Shown here one piece after another: positions 29,501-39,706 of a stretch of DNA of 64,000 nucleotides. The position numbers and the translations under genes were made by a program. Below the pieces are notes generated by a model that was given only the letters and a program-made list of their open reading frames with translations, was not told the DNA's origin and did no database searches. Within the stretch, counting starts at the first letter, position 1, and each line of letters opens with the position of its first letter. The stretch is from Amphibalanus amphitrite. Its lineage: Eukaryota > Arthropoda > Thecostraca > Balanomorpha > Balanidae. The stretch lies in NCBI RefSeq assembly GCF_019059575.1, contig NW_024883454.1, forward strand, positions 17,638 to 81,637. Direction: 5' to 3'.

Positions 29501-32500
29501 ATCGTTTGAAAGGGTGGCGAAATGAGTGAATAAATAAGCATAGTAGGCGTGTGAGAGAGTGGGCGGGTGAGTGAATGAGGGAGTGAGTGAATGAGGGAGT
29601 GAGTGAATGAGGGAGTGAGTGAATGAGTGAGTGAGTGAAAAAGCGATTCAAAAAGTAAGTGAAAGAGTGAGTCAGTGAGAAGATTGTGAATGGATGTGTG
29701 CAAAGCGCAAAGGGAACAAGAATCTATGCGCTAAGTACGTAGGTAAGTGGTGTCATTTTTTATACAGACGGTCAGGCCCCAGGCCGCAAGCTTCTTAGCG
29801 AAGCCGGTGTCGGGATAACCAGAACGTCCTATAACGTCTTTATGATCATAATAGCCATGGCCCATGAGTCGGTGTTTGACATTGAAGGCGCTCAGACCGC
29901 ACCGCTGGGGAATCTGTGCACGTTTGCCGCGTTCCTAGCAGCCGGGTGCAGTGTGCACGCACCCAACCAGCCTACAGACAGATAGCCCCGCTGCCAGGGC
30001 GGGGAGGGGGTGGGGTGGCCGCACATGTTTTAACGACACTGACGGCGGCGCCGTGGTCACTACTGCGTGACGCGACGCGGCCTTTCCTGTGCGCCGAGGG
30101 CTTTCGAAAGTGTCCGTAAGGACAACCGGTCGGCACTCGGGTGCGGTTTTTCCGCAGGAGCAGGAATGCCGGGTCCACGGTAGCACCGGTGATTGATATA
30201 TATACAGCTCGGTACGATACAGTGCCAAGGCAGGCGGTACCTGGTACGGCCCTATACGTTCCACCGGCAGCTGTAGAGCTACAGCACTCTGATGCTCTGT
30301 AAAGTATACGCTCCGCTCGTTTTCGATCCGTCTATAGCAGTATATTCCAACGAATACTTGCATGAATCTTGGTGCTCTATTGTTATGAAAGCTCAAAGCT
30401 TACCTGTTACCAAGCTTTGGATCGGGCAAAAGTAGCTGCGCATACAACATAAAACATTTTATATTTATCGGTAGTGTACCAATGCCGAGTAGCTGCCAAT
30501 AATCCTGTTCGCGAGAGACTCGGCCTGTTACAGCCCCGACAGAGCCTGTTTACAGAGCCCCCGATACCGGTCTAGACGGCCCGCCACCGTCACGCCGCGT
30601 GGCACGGCTCCCCGGTCAGTGACTTCCTACCGTCCCTCCGTCCAGCACTGCCCAAACTCTGCCGAGCAACACGGAACCGGTCGGCGACCGCATCAGACAA
30701 CAGACGAATAAAGAACTGGGCTCCACTTTATCATGGTATGGTACATCACTGCTAATAGATCAGGGTTCATTAAACCGGTTTGAATAGTGTCGCTTTAGCG
30801 ACAGTCGTGCATGCTTTTTCAGGACACATTACTACGGTCTCAAACGGCAGTGGAAGCGAGGTGGGGGTACGTGAGGAATTAACAGAGATAGGGAGTCCTT
30901 CAAGGTTAAGCCATTTTAAATCCAACTGTGTGCTGCAGGCGATCCTGCATCAATACGTCAGCGAGCATTTGATGCTTGGTAGAATGGATGACGCTACCCA
31001 TAAAAAGACCGCACGTCAATCGGCCAAGCGGTTGCTGAGGCGAGGACCCTCAAAAGCTCTCAGAAGTGCGACCACGGACGGCCGTCGGACCATCTTGGAC
31101 TGACCGGCCGGCCGCTCATTATCAGGATTTTCCGTAAAGCAAAGTAACACCGCTTCCCGCTCACTCGTGGATAATACACGTCAAAACTCAAGCCGGAACC
31201 TGCATTTCCCCTCGCCGTACAGCGAGGGGATTCACGTCCCTGAGAGTTTTGTCGAATGTTTAAAAACCGATGACGTATTTAACGACGCGTCTCAGCACAT
31301 GTTCCGAAAATCTCGCTTTCGGGTCACAAGGCCCCATCACGTCAAAGGACCTACCTCAAGAAGAAAATAAATTATCGTCCCAGCTAGATTGTTCTACAAA
31401 TTTCAGGGACCGATGAAAGTGACATGATGCATCGATACGGAGCGATCGATGAACAATACGGCTTTTTCCGGTCAGGTCATGACCTTGATATAACATCATA
31501 CTGTCAACTTAATTTTAAATGATCAGCCCAAGATTACTACAACATATCAGCCTACAATCAGCCTACAAATATTTTTGACACGACTCCGGAGTCCGGACTC
31601 AACGAGAAGAACACAGTCTGCTAGTAATATCAATGTCGTACTAGCCTCGAATCGAATGTAGTAAAAAAAAGTAATATCCATTCTGGCGGTGCTTGACTGA
31701 TAGTCACTATTGCGAGGGGCTTTAAAAAAAAGCAATCTTATGCTTTACCCGGGACATTTGTACCTCGAGTTATGAACGTATTAGCCGAAGAACGTCAAAA
31801 TAGGGGAAGATCACCTTAGATGACCCTTGATAACCTAAACTTTGAACTAACCTAAAAATTTGTAGAAACGAAGGGCTTGACCAGCAATGTAGTTGCTAAA
31901 TGAAGGACTGAGCAGTGTGGTGGTAGCCAGCGGGCTGACTTGCGCGAAAGTATACGGAGGAAGGGCTGACCTGTGCGGCAGTAGCCAAAGGACTGACCCA
32001 TACAGTAGTAGCCATACTGACCTCCGCGGTAGTAGCCAAAGGACTGACCCCTGCCTGCAGTGGTAGCTCTGCCGTACTGACCTGCGCGGTAGTAGCCGAA
32101 GGTGCAGCGGCGCGTCGGCCGTCGCAGTGACAGCCAGATGGCGAACATGGAGAGCAGGAAGCTGCCGAAGTCGCTGAGCAGGTGGGCGGCGTCCGACATC
32201 ACCGCCAGGCTGTTGGCCAGGTAGCCGCCCAGCCACTCGCCCGCCTGTCATGCCGGGCACACGTTCAGCCCCCGGGCAGCCACTAGGGGGTCGCGCCGAT
32301 ACTCCGCCAAAACACATCTCGATTAAAATGAAATGCTAATAAGTAAGTAAAAAGATGCATTGTGGAGAAATGATGAGAAAATGGTTTAGTGTCTGTGGTC
32401 AAGGATGTAGCAAATGGATATCAATACACCTAAAACCAGAACTTCGGAGTTCTTTGGTAGCATTGCTAGGCGATCCAAGTCCTGCAGGGCAATGTCAGAA

Positions 32501-35500
32501 AGGTGCGCCCATCTGTCAATTTTCTTGAACTTATTTGTCATTTGAAAACTGTGACTGTAAATCTTTACAACTTTTGTCTTCTGAATATAATAATAAGACA
32601 CAACTGAAACTAGTCATAATATGAAGTGAATTCTAAACCTCGCCCGTATAGGGCGGGGGGTTGAACAACCCCTCCCCCCCTTCGGTTTTTCGCGAATAAC
32701 TCCGTAAAAAGCGGCCGATCGCGACGAAACTTTCAGTACCCTAGAGTTGATCAATTTTACACCGACCCTGAAAATTTCATGACCCTGACCCAAAGGGCCT
32801 TTGACCTGTGACCTCGTTTCCGAGATCATGTTTGGCCGGAATCGCGATTCGGCGTATGTCGGCTCGCATTAGCCGCGCGTTTGCTGTCTTTTCGGGGTTT
32901 CAAGCGTTCAAAACATGTGAAATGATGTTGGTCCCATGCATTAAGGGTGGGTGTCAAGGTCACTTGAAGGTCAGGTCAGGTCATTGACCTTTGATGACCT
33001 CGGTTCACTTTTTCGAGTTTTACATGTTTCTAGGTCAGTTTTTTTAGCTGAATTCGAATTTAGCAACCATATGAACATTTACGTAGTCTTGTTGCCTTCG
33101 TAAAATGTTACGAAGCTGTCAGAGGCGGTTGACACCTACTACGAATACTCGGCAGGACCCCTACTGGTTGACCTGACCTGACCCGACCTGGCCTAAATGC
33201 ATAATGACATCATCTGTGATCAAAACTAGCATGATATTCGTGATCAGCACCCCGAAAAAACATAGCAGCCAGTAGCCACTCTTAACGACGTTCTAACAGG
33301 TCCCGATTTTCCCGACTTTTTGGGTCATTGACCTGACCTGAAAGGCCAGCCGATGACCTAACTAGAGATGGCAAAAGATGAAAATTTTGGGAACCAGACT
33401 CGAACCAGACCCGGCTGGACCTTTCTGGAACCAGTCGGACCCGGTCTTAGTTGGAATCGGAACCAGTTGGACCCGTTCCCCAAAAGTCAATTAATACAAA
33501 CTACTTGTAGGTATCATTAGTTGCATCATGTAAAACAGCCTATTTCCAATTGGGAATACTCATGAGCTACTGTGTGCAAATAAACATTCACTTAATTCAC
33601 TTCATATTTGCAATAATGTGTAGTGTGCAAGATGTATAGTTTATGGTAGGACCCGGTTGGACCAGTCATAAAATTTCCAGGAACCGGTCTGGACCCATAT
33701 GGGTCCAGACTGGTTCTTTGGACCGGGTCCTCGGGTCCACATTTTGCCACCTCTAGACCTAACCCCTTAACCCTATTAGTGGCAGGCTCCTGGCTACCCC
33801 TATTAGTGGCAGGGGGGGGGGCTGTTTACGACCCCCCCCTTGATATCTCGAGATCTAACAGGCCGATTTTCAAAATTCAAACGGCATTCGATTCCGCTGA
33901 ACGTGATCTACATTTCTAAAAAATAAAAATTAAAAAATGTCAATAGGGGGGGTAGAGGGGGGTAAAAACGGGTAAATTGCAGATACATTTTAGACTGTTT
34001 ATCACGGCCAGGTTTCTGAACCAATCTTAACGCAACTTTTGCCGATCGATAGAGAATGAACCAGGAATTCACATAGATTCTAAAAATATGCATTTTCAAA
34101 AATCATAGGCGGATACAGATAATTGAGATTGGGGGTACACAAAAAGTATAGTAAATAAGGTTTTTGTTGGTACTGTTTCTAAAAAGGGTGGTAATGGTCT
34201 TGTTATGTTACAATTTTCTTATGAGAGAACGACTACAATTGTATTGGTCATGCATAGGCGGTGTCAGGGCACCTATGTTGGGAGGTAAAACATAACCCCC
34301 CTTTTTGGACGCCTGGATCCGCCTATTACAGCAAAAACGTGTCAAAAGAGGATGCACAATAACTTTGTCAATGTTATCACATGATACCTTTCATTCACTG
34401 TTCGTAAAACTGGTGCAGCATCGTGATCTTCGCCCAAATGACTCGCTTTACGAATAGGACCCCCAATTCCCAGTGCTCTGGAGCCGCCCCTGGTAAAGTT
34501 ATGAACTTGAAATTTTCAGGGAATGTGCCCAATTTAGTTTTAGGAAAAGTCAGAAAATTTCAGCATCGTAGCTTCAGCGGTTTCGGAGATATTCCCGAAA
34601 AACCTGAGGGGTGGATGAAAACAACCCCCCCCCTGCCACTAATAGGGTTAAAATTGGGTGTCATCGGCTTCCTCTCGTTACGGGCAGCACGCTCGTTTTT
34701 TATCGCGAAGCTCTAGCTCGATCAGGGGCGAAATGGCAAGGGGGGCCTTAGCTGGAAAAACACCAATACGCGCGAGGGTTAATTTAACCCTCGCCGGCCA
34801 AGGGGGGCGGGTACCGCCTTCCCCCCCCCCCCCCCCCCCTCCATAGGTTTTTTTCGCAATAGCTCCGAACACGCTGGTGACAGAGAGTTGAAACTTGGCA
34901 TAGCTGACCTTTGATTAAAGCCGGACCTTTTGACATCAACCGCATTTTCAGGTCAGGTCAGGTCACTGACCTATGACGTCATAAGTGAACCTCTGCACGG
35001 TCTTCAGATGTCGCTACTTCGCAACGCCCTCTCTGCCAGAGGAGCTGTCACAGGGAAATGAAACTTTCAGGATCTAGTATTCATTACGAGTCTCACAACT
35101 TGTATATCTCAGACTTTTCCTAAAGGTCATATGAGGTCAGATCATTTTCGTGACCTCACCATTACAAGTCAATGGGGAAAAATGAAAACTGCTATTCTGG
35201 CGCCGGGAACGATCTCCAACTATCTCAAGCACACAGAATCGTGATTTGATGTACTCCTTGCAGGGTTCAATGCGTCACTTTTGCAATATTAGGGTCATAT
35301 TAGTTTTTTGTCAATAACTCCATATCAAATTGAGCTAGCGAGTCGGGAAAGCCAGCAATGGCCTCAGGAAGACCTGCCGAACCGAATGATATGCGACATG
35401 ACCTCCCTCAACCAAGTTCGTGACCGGGGGGCGCTGACCTGACCGTGACCTGAGGTCAACACCCAATGTTGACCTCACCCAAACAAAAAGTATATCATTA

Positions 35501-37083
35501 GACGCACATGAGCGAGGCGAACACGATGCTGCCAAAATCGCGGGGCTCTGCGGCCGTTTTTTGGCGAAGTTATTCACCAAAAACGGAACTGTACCTTGGG
35601 GCACTTGACCTGACCTCAGAGGTCACCAGTTGACATAGGACCTTAAAATCGGGTATCAATCTCTGCGTGTCGTAACGACGCACACGCTCTTTTTTCCGCG
35701 ACGCGCTAGCTCCACCAGGGGCGAAACGGTGAGGGGGGTCGTACCCCTTCCCCCCCCCCTCGGCCGGCGCGTATGTGGAAAACCAATAGGTCCGGCGAGG
35801 GTTAAGTGTGTGAAAAACAAAATGCAGGACTTATTTCAAGACTGGACACATTTATCAGTAATCTCAATAAGTCATTGATCCAGGTAGGAGCTTGTGGGTG
35901 GCCCAAACAGTCAACATCCATAATACATCATTATGAATTGTTTAACACATTTTTGGAACAATGCTTTTAAATGCATTTCAAGTAATCTTGTTCTACTGAA
36001 GTTTGATACACCCAATCTACAAAGTTACATTACAACAACTCTCTGAAACTGTGAAAGACCCATAAGTTACCTACATTGAAACACAACCCCCTGAAACTGG
36101 TGCAAAGGAAGTTGATGCAGTTCATCTACACAGCTTTGTTTGCTGGATGCCAACACAAACTGCTTAGCAGTGCCACCTGGAATTGCCAGCAAGATAACTT
36201 CAAAATCATCAAGGAACATAACAGTAGCACCCAGTTGTTTCCCAGCCCTCCCCCATACAACTTGCATGCCTACATACTACATAGTTATGTAAATGTCATA
36301 TCCAGCAATTTGTCATAAGGGTCATCTGAGGTTGGGTCTGCCACATGGCCCAACTCCAAATAATTTAGAATAGGAAATGAGCTATTGCTCACCATGAACA
36401 GGAAACAGAAGCAAGAGGTGACAGCAAGCCTGAGCAAGGCCTCTCTCCTTGAAGTGTCGGCAGGTGGTGTTGGCCCATGACAATGGGTCTGTTCAAAGCT
36501 GTGGTCAAGCTCTCTGACAGGACCATCCTCCTGAAAAACAAAAGGTCATATCAATAAAATAGGTCAATCAAACCATTAAGTACATAGGTAGGTACTCAGT
36601 TCTGTTCAGGTTATCTGATAGAATCAGAATGAGAAAATGCACTTGCAGAGCTTGACAGTAATTGGTTGAATGGACAGCCAGACAAGTATAAAGATGAGAT
36701 TCATAGAATAAATTTACCTACTTCAGTTATTAGATCATCTATGAAGGACTCAACAAAGCTGTTTGTGCAGGAGCGTATCAATATTGAATTATTGATCTAC
36801 TAACCTGAGCAAGTGCCTGATAGCCATTCCTTCTGGAGACATAACCATTTGTGTATTGCTCACTTCCATTGTCCATACCTAATTCATTATGAGTACACAT
36901 AGGCTTTGAGAATAGCTGACATGCATTACACATTCTTGCTCGTCCCTGCATAACTCGCACATCCTGATCATCTAGAGGCATTGCTACTCTTGATGAAGAA
37001 AAATCTAGAATTGGATCATCATCAGATAAGCTGGTACCATTTCTTTCTTCATTTCTTAGTCCCTCAAATGCACTGATGCTCAT
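23593..37083 (-). CDS. SLC30A: SLC30A (ZnT2/3/4/8-type) zinc transporter, eight exons
   Basis: A cation-diffusion-facilitator zinc transporter that moves zinc out of the cytosol. Exons, 5' to 3': 37083-36805, 36530-36393, 32244-32082, 29229-29076, 25761-25548, 25148-25018, 24195-24086, 23756-23593. They join with consistent phases to 450 residues. The N-terminus contains the HCH motif (THCHGP) of the ZnT2/3/4/8 group. The zinc site is complete: DAAHLLSD in TM2 (His160, Asp164) and IHVLGD in TM5 (His295, Asp299). A histidine-rich loop with [10 protein letters not shown] lies between TM4 and TM5. The cytosolic C-terminal domain contains [11 protein letters not shown] and ends near EACEACQGP, like vertebrate CQACQGP. 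Acceptor-like TTGCAG just before the ATG suggests a 5' UTR exon upstream. Four introns carry junction-derived tandem repeats. Confidence 0.93.
24296..24365 (-). repeat. Copy of zinc transporter exon 7 5' end
   Basis: It repeats, with few changes, the sequence across the acceptor of the exon at 24195 (AGGTCACAGAGCACCGCGCT on the plus strand) together with its upstream GACAGACAGGGAGCGTT. The original stands at 24178-24222. The intronic copy lies about 120 bp upstream in the direction of transcription. Confidence 0.85.
24880..25017 (-). repeat. Zinc transporter exon 6 junction-derived minisatellite
   Basis: The exon ends CAGTCCAGTACAG at 25018, then GTACGG. The following ~130 bp repeat AGTACAGGTAC-type words with CGTCTGTGCTATA spacers, so the donor is copied several times. 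Confidence 0.75.
25768..25922 (-). repeat. Zinc transporter exon 5 acceptor-side array, proximal part
   Basis: The sequence just upstream of the acceptor (GCCGGCCGCCGCCGCTGT on the minus strand) recurs together with ATCGTGTCCCATCTGACGCC. The array then changes to a ~46-bp unit containing GGGTAGACATACACCAACCA. It continues at 27966-28190 on the far side of an inserted hAT element. Confidence 0.75.
25923..27965. mobile_element. hAT-type non-autonomous element
   Basis: An exact 8-bp target duplication, ACATACAC, flanks the element (25915-25922 and 27966-27973). The ends are inverted CACTGGCGGTC and GACCGCCAGTG. An 8-bp duplication and these ends are typical of hAT. The interior has no transposase. 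It holds G/C-run segments near 25935-26000 and 26470-26560, and a degenerate ~25-bp tandem repeat from about 26660. It landed inside the zinc transporter junction array. Confidence 0.8.
26660..27175. repeat. Degenerate ~25-bp tandem repeat GGCCTCTGAGGGCCC
   Basis: About twenty loosely conserved units of the form CACTGGCCTCTGAGGGCCC follow one another inside the hAT element. Unit length varies and no unit codes for anything recognisable. Confidence 0.7.
27966..28190 (-). repeat. Zinc transporter exon 5 acceptor-side array, distal part
   Basis: This continues the array of 25768-25922. It starts with two units containing GGCGTCAGGGTAGACATACA, followed by three ~45-bp units containing GATGGGACACGATACACAGC and GGCGGAGGCGGACGGCGTCA. 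Confidence 0.8.
28191..29075. other. Zinc transporter intron, nothing recognised
   Basis: Intronic sequence between exons 4 and 5. No repeat or gene is recognised. Confidence 0.4.
29231..29400 (-). repeat. Zinc transporter exon 4 5' junction-derived copies
   Basis: Two degenerate copies (about 29296-29345 and 29350-29405) repeat the exon start and acceptor region at 29215-29262. On the plus strand they share GCTCAGCACCTCTGTG or GCCCAGCGCCTTTGAG, followed by a GGGACGGTCAATGA-like tail. Confidence 0.75.
29530..29680. repeat. Simple repeat, GAGTGAGTGAATGAGG units
   Basis: Short purine-rich GAGT/GAAT units repeat in tandem within the zinc transporter intron. Both strands stay open in several frames for that reason only. 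Confidence 0.85.
29700..31860. other. Zinc transporter intron 3, nothing recognised
   Basis: About 2.1 kb of intronic sequence. I see no domain, structured RNA or repeat that I can support. Confidence 0.4.
31870..32081 (-). repeat. Zinc transporter exon 3 3' junction-derived minisatellite
   Basis: The exon ends GGCTACTACCGCGCAG at 32082, then GTCAGTACGG. Downstream on the minus strand the words GGCTACTACCGCGGAG/GTCAG, GGCTACTACTGTATGG/GTCAG and GGCTACTGCCGCACAG/GTCAG follow. At least three copies thus keep a GTCAG donor before the array decays. Confidence 0.85.
32245..32636. other. Zinc transporter intron, nothing recognised
   Basis: AT-rich intronic sequence between exon 3 and the next mobile element. 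No feature is supported. Confidence 0.4.
32637..34778. mobile_element. TTAA hairpin element, host of E3
   Basis: The right end reads CGCGCGAGGG at TTAA 34779-34782. The left end near 32637 starts CCTCGCCCGTAT and is followed by a G-run, GTTGAACAAC and a C-run. GGTCA clusters lie at about 32950-32990 and 33160-33195. It is interrupted at an internal TTAA by element E3. The left TTAA is not preserved, so the left boundary is approximate. Confidence 0.6.
33771..34647. mobile_element. TTAA hairpin element E3
   Basis: TTAA lies at 33767-33770 and 34648-34651, with perfect 16-bp terminal inverted repeats, CCCTATTAGTGGCAGG. G-run, GTTTACGAC and C-run stand inside the left end. The left terminus is partly duplicated (CCCTATTAGTGGCAG twice within 40 bp). 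There is no coding capacity. Confidence 0.8.
34788..35801. mobile_element. TTAA hairpin element E4
   Basis: TTAA lies at 34784-34787 and 35802-35805, with inverted ends CCCTCGCCGG. A G-run, GGGTACCGCC and C-run stand near the left end, and GGGTCGTACCCC with a C-run near the right end. It contains GGTCAGGTCAGGTCA around 34950 and scattered GGTCA words. Its right end is closely related to sequence inside the foldback arms at 38300-38450 and 45060-45230. Confidence 0.75.
35806..36392. other. Zinc transporter intron 2, 5' part, nothing recognised
   Basis: Intronic, AT-rich. No feature is supported beyond the splice donor at 36392. Confidence 0.4.
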
Positions 37084-37349
37084 ACTGCAATAAATGCAGC
37101 ATCGAAATTAGCAGATAAACTTTCAAGCTGTCACAACAAGGGTGACCAGCGTTTAGCAAGAACGATCAAAACGATTGTTAATTGTAAGCTGTAGCTTGGC
37201 CGTAGCACAAGCACTGCAGCAAGAATTGTGACACGATTCCCGAATGAAATGAGATATCCACATCCATCGAATGGTCGAAAAGCTGTACGCTAATCCATAT
37301 TGATGTCTCCGTCTCCAATATTAGAAATCGTGCGAAGACGACCGTAACC

Positions 37350-37915
37350 GGACAAATCTTCGTATGGCAATTCTTCGTCGCGCAATTCCTCGTCCGCATT
37401 TCTTCGTCCGCAAATCTTCGTCGGCGCATTTATTCGTGTCGCATAACTTCGTCTCGCATTTCTTCGTAAGTGCAAATATTCGTAGCGCATTTTTTCGTAT
37501 CCGCATTTCTTCGTACGCGCATTTCTTCGTCAAGCATTTTTTCGTCCACGCATTTCTTCGTCTATGCAAATCTTCGTCCGCATTTCTTCGTCCACGCAAA
37601 TCTTCGTCTGCGCATATCTTCGTCCGCAAATCTTCGTCTCCGCAAATCTTCGTCCGCAAATCTTCGTCCGCATTTTTTCGTCCACGCATTTCTTCGTCTA
37701 CGCAAATCTTCGTCCGCATTTCTTCGTCCACGCAAATCTTCGTCCCGGCAAATCTTCGTCCGCAAATCTTCGTCCGCAAATCTTCGTCCGCATTTTTCGT
37801 CCACACATTTCTTTGTCCACGCAAATCTTCGTCCGCAAATCTTTGTCTGCGCATATTTTCGTCCGCAAACCTTTGTCTCCGCTATCTTCGTCTCCGCAAA
37901 CATTCGTCCACAAAT
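37350..37915. repeat. 14-bp tandem array, left foldback arm
   Basis: On the plus strand the units are of the form AAATCTTCGTCCGC and ATTTCTTCGTCCAC. They keep several frames open on both strands, giving repetitive peptide frames that are not genes. The inverted partner is 45618-46224. Confidence 0.9.
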
Positions 37916-38142
37916 GTGGTTCAATAAAACCATGAAGAAATATCAGACCATCAAGTGATTGACGAATTTAATGCATGGAATGGATGATCGAAACTTTTGA
38001 TGTCAGGTAGATGAGGCCTGTCAGGTGAAGCTATTGTATTTGGGAGCCGAGAATTGAAACATTCCATATCATTTGTGTCCCGGACATTCTTTTTTTGCGG
38101 TCGATGAATGACAATATAATCTCTTGTACCCTCGCCGGCATA

Positions 38143-38300
38143 GGCGGCGGAACGGGGAGGGCGTCGGCCACCGGGGCACCGTTCCCCTCTTTAATTTTGG
38201 CCTTTTAACAGTAGCCCTATGGGCGTTGCATGGAAAGAATGGGACTAAAAGTCGGCAGTGCCGTGCCCCCCCCCCTAATTGAAGGTGTTCCGCCGCTACT
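38143..38300. mobile_element. MITE A copy 2, in left foldback arm
   Basis: It starts GGCGGCGGAACGGGGAGGGC and ends in GGTGTTCCGCCGCTACTG. Here the TTAA used as a target in other copies reads CTAA and carries no insertion. Flanking CTCGCCGG on both sides shows that it inserted into a TTAA-type element end. Confidence 0.75.
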
Positions 38301-38726
38301 GCTCGCCGGACCTATTTGTTTTCTACATACACACCGGCCGAGGGGGGGGGGGCGGGTACGACCCCCCCCCCCCATCGCCGTTTTGCCACTGGTGGAGCTA
38401 GCGCGTCGCGGAAAAAAAACGAGCGTGTGCGCCGTTACGAGACGCAGAGGTTAATACCCGATTTTAAGGCCTTCTAGGTCAGGGGTCGGCTTACGGCCCG
38501 CGGGCTGGATCCGGCCAGGAGGGTGACGGTTGGATCCGGTCCGCGACCATCTGACGTCCGGCCCGCGCAAGTTTTGTCTAGAAGTAGAATTAGACAAAAA
38601 ACACCCGCAAATGGTGTTTATAAACTCATGAAGTGTGCGAAGGAAGAACTATTGTGCCAAAGCACATTTAAGTCACTTTTATATCGGAGTCGATTTCTGA
38701 AGGAACCGCGGGCCGGAACACGACGT

Positions 38727-39706
38727 TGTCGTACTGGCGCTGTGGGTAGCGCGTGGCTGGACGGACGGTCTGTGACAATCTATTGATCTGTGGCTGATCT
38801 ATTAGAGTGTCCGTCCGAGAGCCGTACGACGGCTGACACAGCCTGGAGGTCGCGAACTGGTGTGGTAACCGTTACGCCCGCCTGGGACGCCCGAGTCGGT
38901 ACGGCACTTGCGGTGTCGTAACCGGATCGGCGGGAACCAGCAGAACGCTGTTGGACCGGCGGTGAAAGTCGGAACCGAGCACTCGCCCACCAGTGGGGCG
39001 TCTGGTCGAGCAGGTCTACCCGCTAAGGCAGCCTGAGCACGAACCAGTGGCAGGGTCCGATCAATGACCGTGGTCCGACCAGGGTGTCAGCGCAAGGGCC
39101 AGTCAGAGGCGTCTTTAAGGGCGCAGAAGCCCACCTCGGTCGACTGTGGCCGGTGCAACCTAGTCAGGTCGTTTGTGTGAATCTCCGTGTTCTTCCTTCG
39201 CCTCAGAGTAGCCGCTCTTCTCCAAATGCCCGAGCCGTTTTCTATGTGTATTTGTCTTGTAGCGAACAGCAGAGTCGAGACACGAATTGACAATGTCGCC
39301 GAAAACCGCGGTCACATGCTGGCCGTTCCTAGTACTACCAATATGCCCGCAGGCGCGGCGAGAGACAAGCTTAACGTATGAGTCACCGTCCGGCTGCCGG
39401 GAGAGCCCCTACCGCGACCTTTGCTCACAGTCATGACGTCACGACAATGGGCTCCTAAACGTACGGGCAGCGGCCGCCTCAGGGGTGCCGCCGTGACCTT
39501 TGCACGACACGTTCTATAGCGTATGGCACAGCGGTTACTAGGAAGGTTGAGGCCAGCGGCAGGCCGGTTTACAAATAACAAACAAACTTGACGCGCAATT
39601 GGCAACAGGTAACAGATTGATTAATAAAGCGGTGACAATATAAATAAAAATGACAACATGAAATGACAAATCGCATAGATGACAAATCGCGTAGATGATC
39701 CCTACA
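38727..39706 (-). repeat. 3' LTR of the Ty3/gypsy element
   Basis: 980 bp, starting TGTAGGGATC and ending in CGACA in element sense. It differs from the 5' LTR at about two positions. The pol stop codon TAG lies inside the first five bases of this LTR. Confidence 0.92.

Noticed and set aside
30780..31103. 107-residue plus-strand frame in the zinc transporter intron
   Set aside because: There is no recognisable domain and the composition is ordinary intronic. I could not support it as a gene.
37321..37935. Repetitive acidic/basic peptide frames over the 14-bp array
   Set aside because: A 14-bp unit cycles through all frames and keeps both strands open. There is no start context or homology, and the inverted arm gives the same frames.
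39084..39605. Short frames in the 980-bp LTRs, present in both copies
   Set aside because: They are duplicated because the LTRs are duplicated. They are short, overlap on both strands and show no homology.
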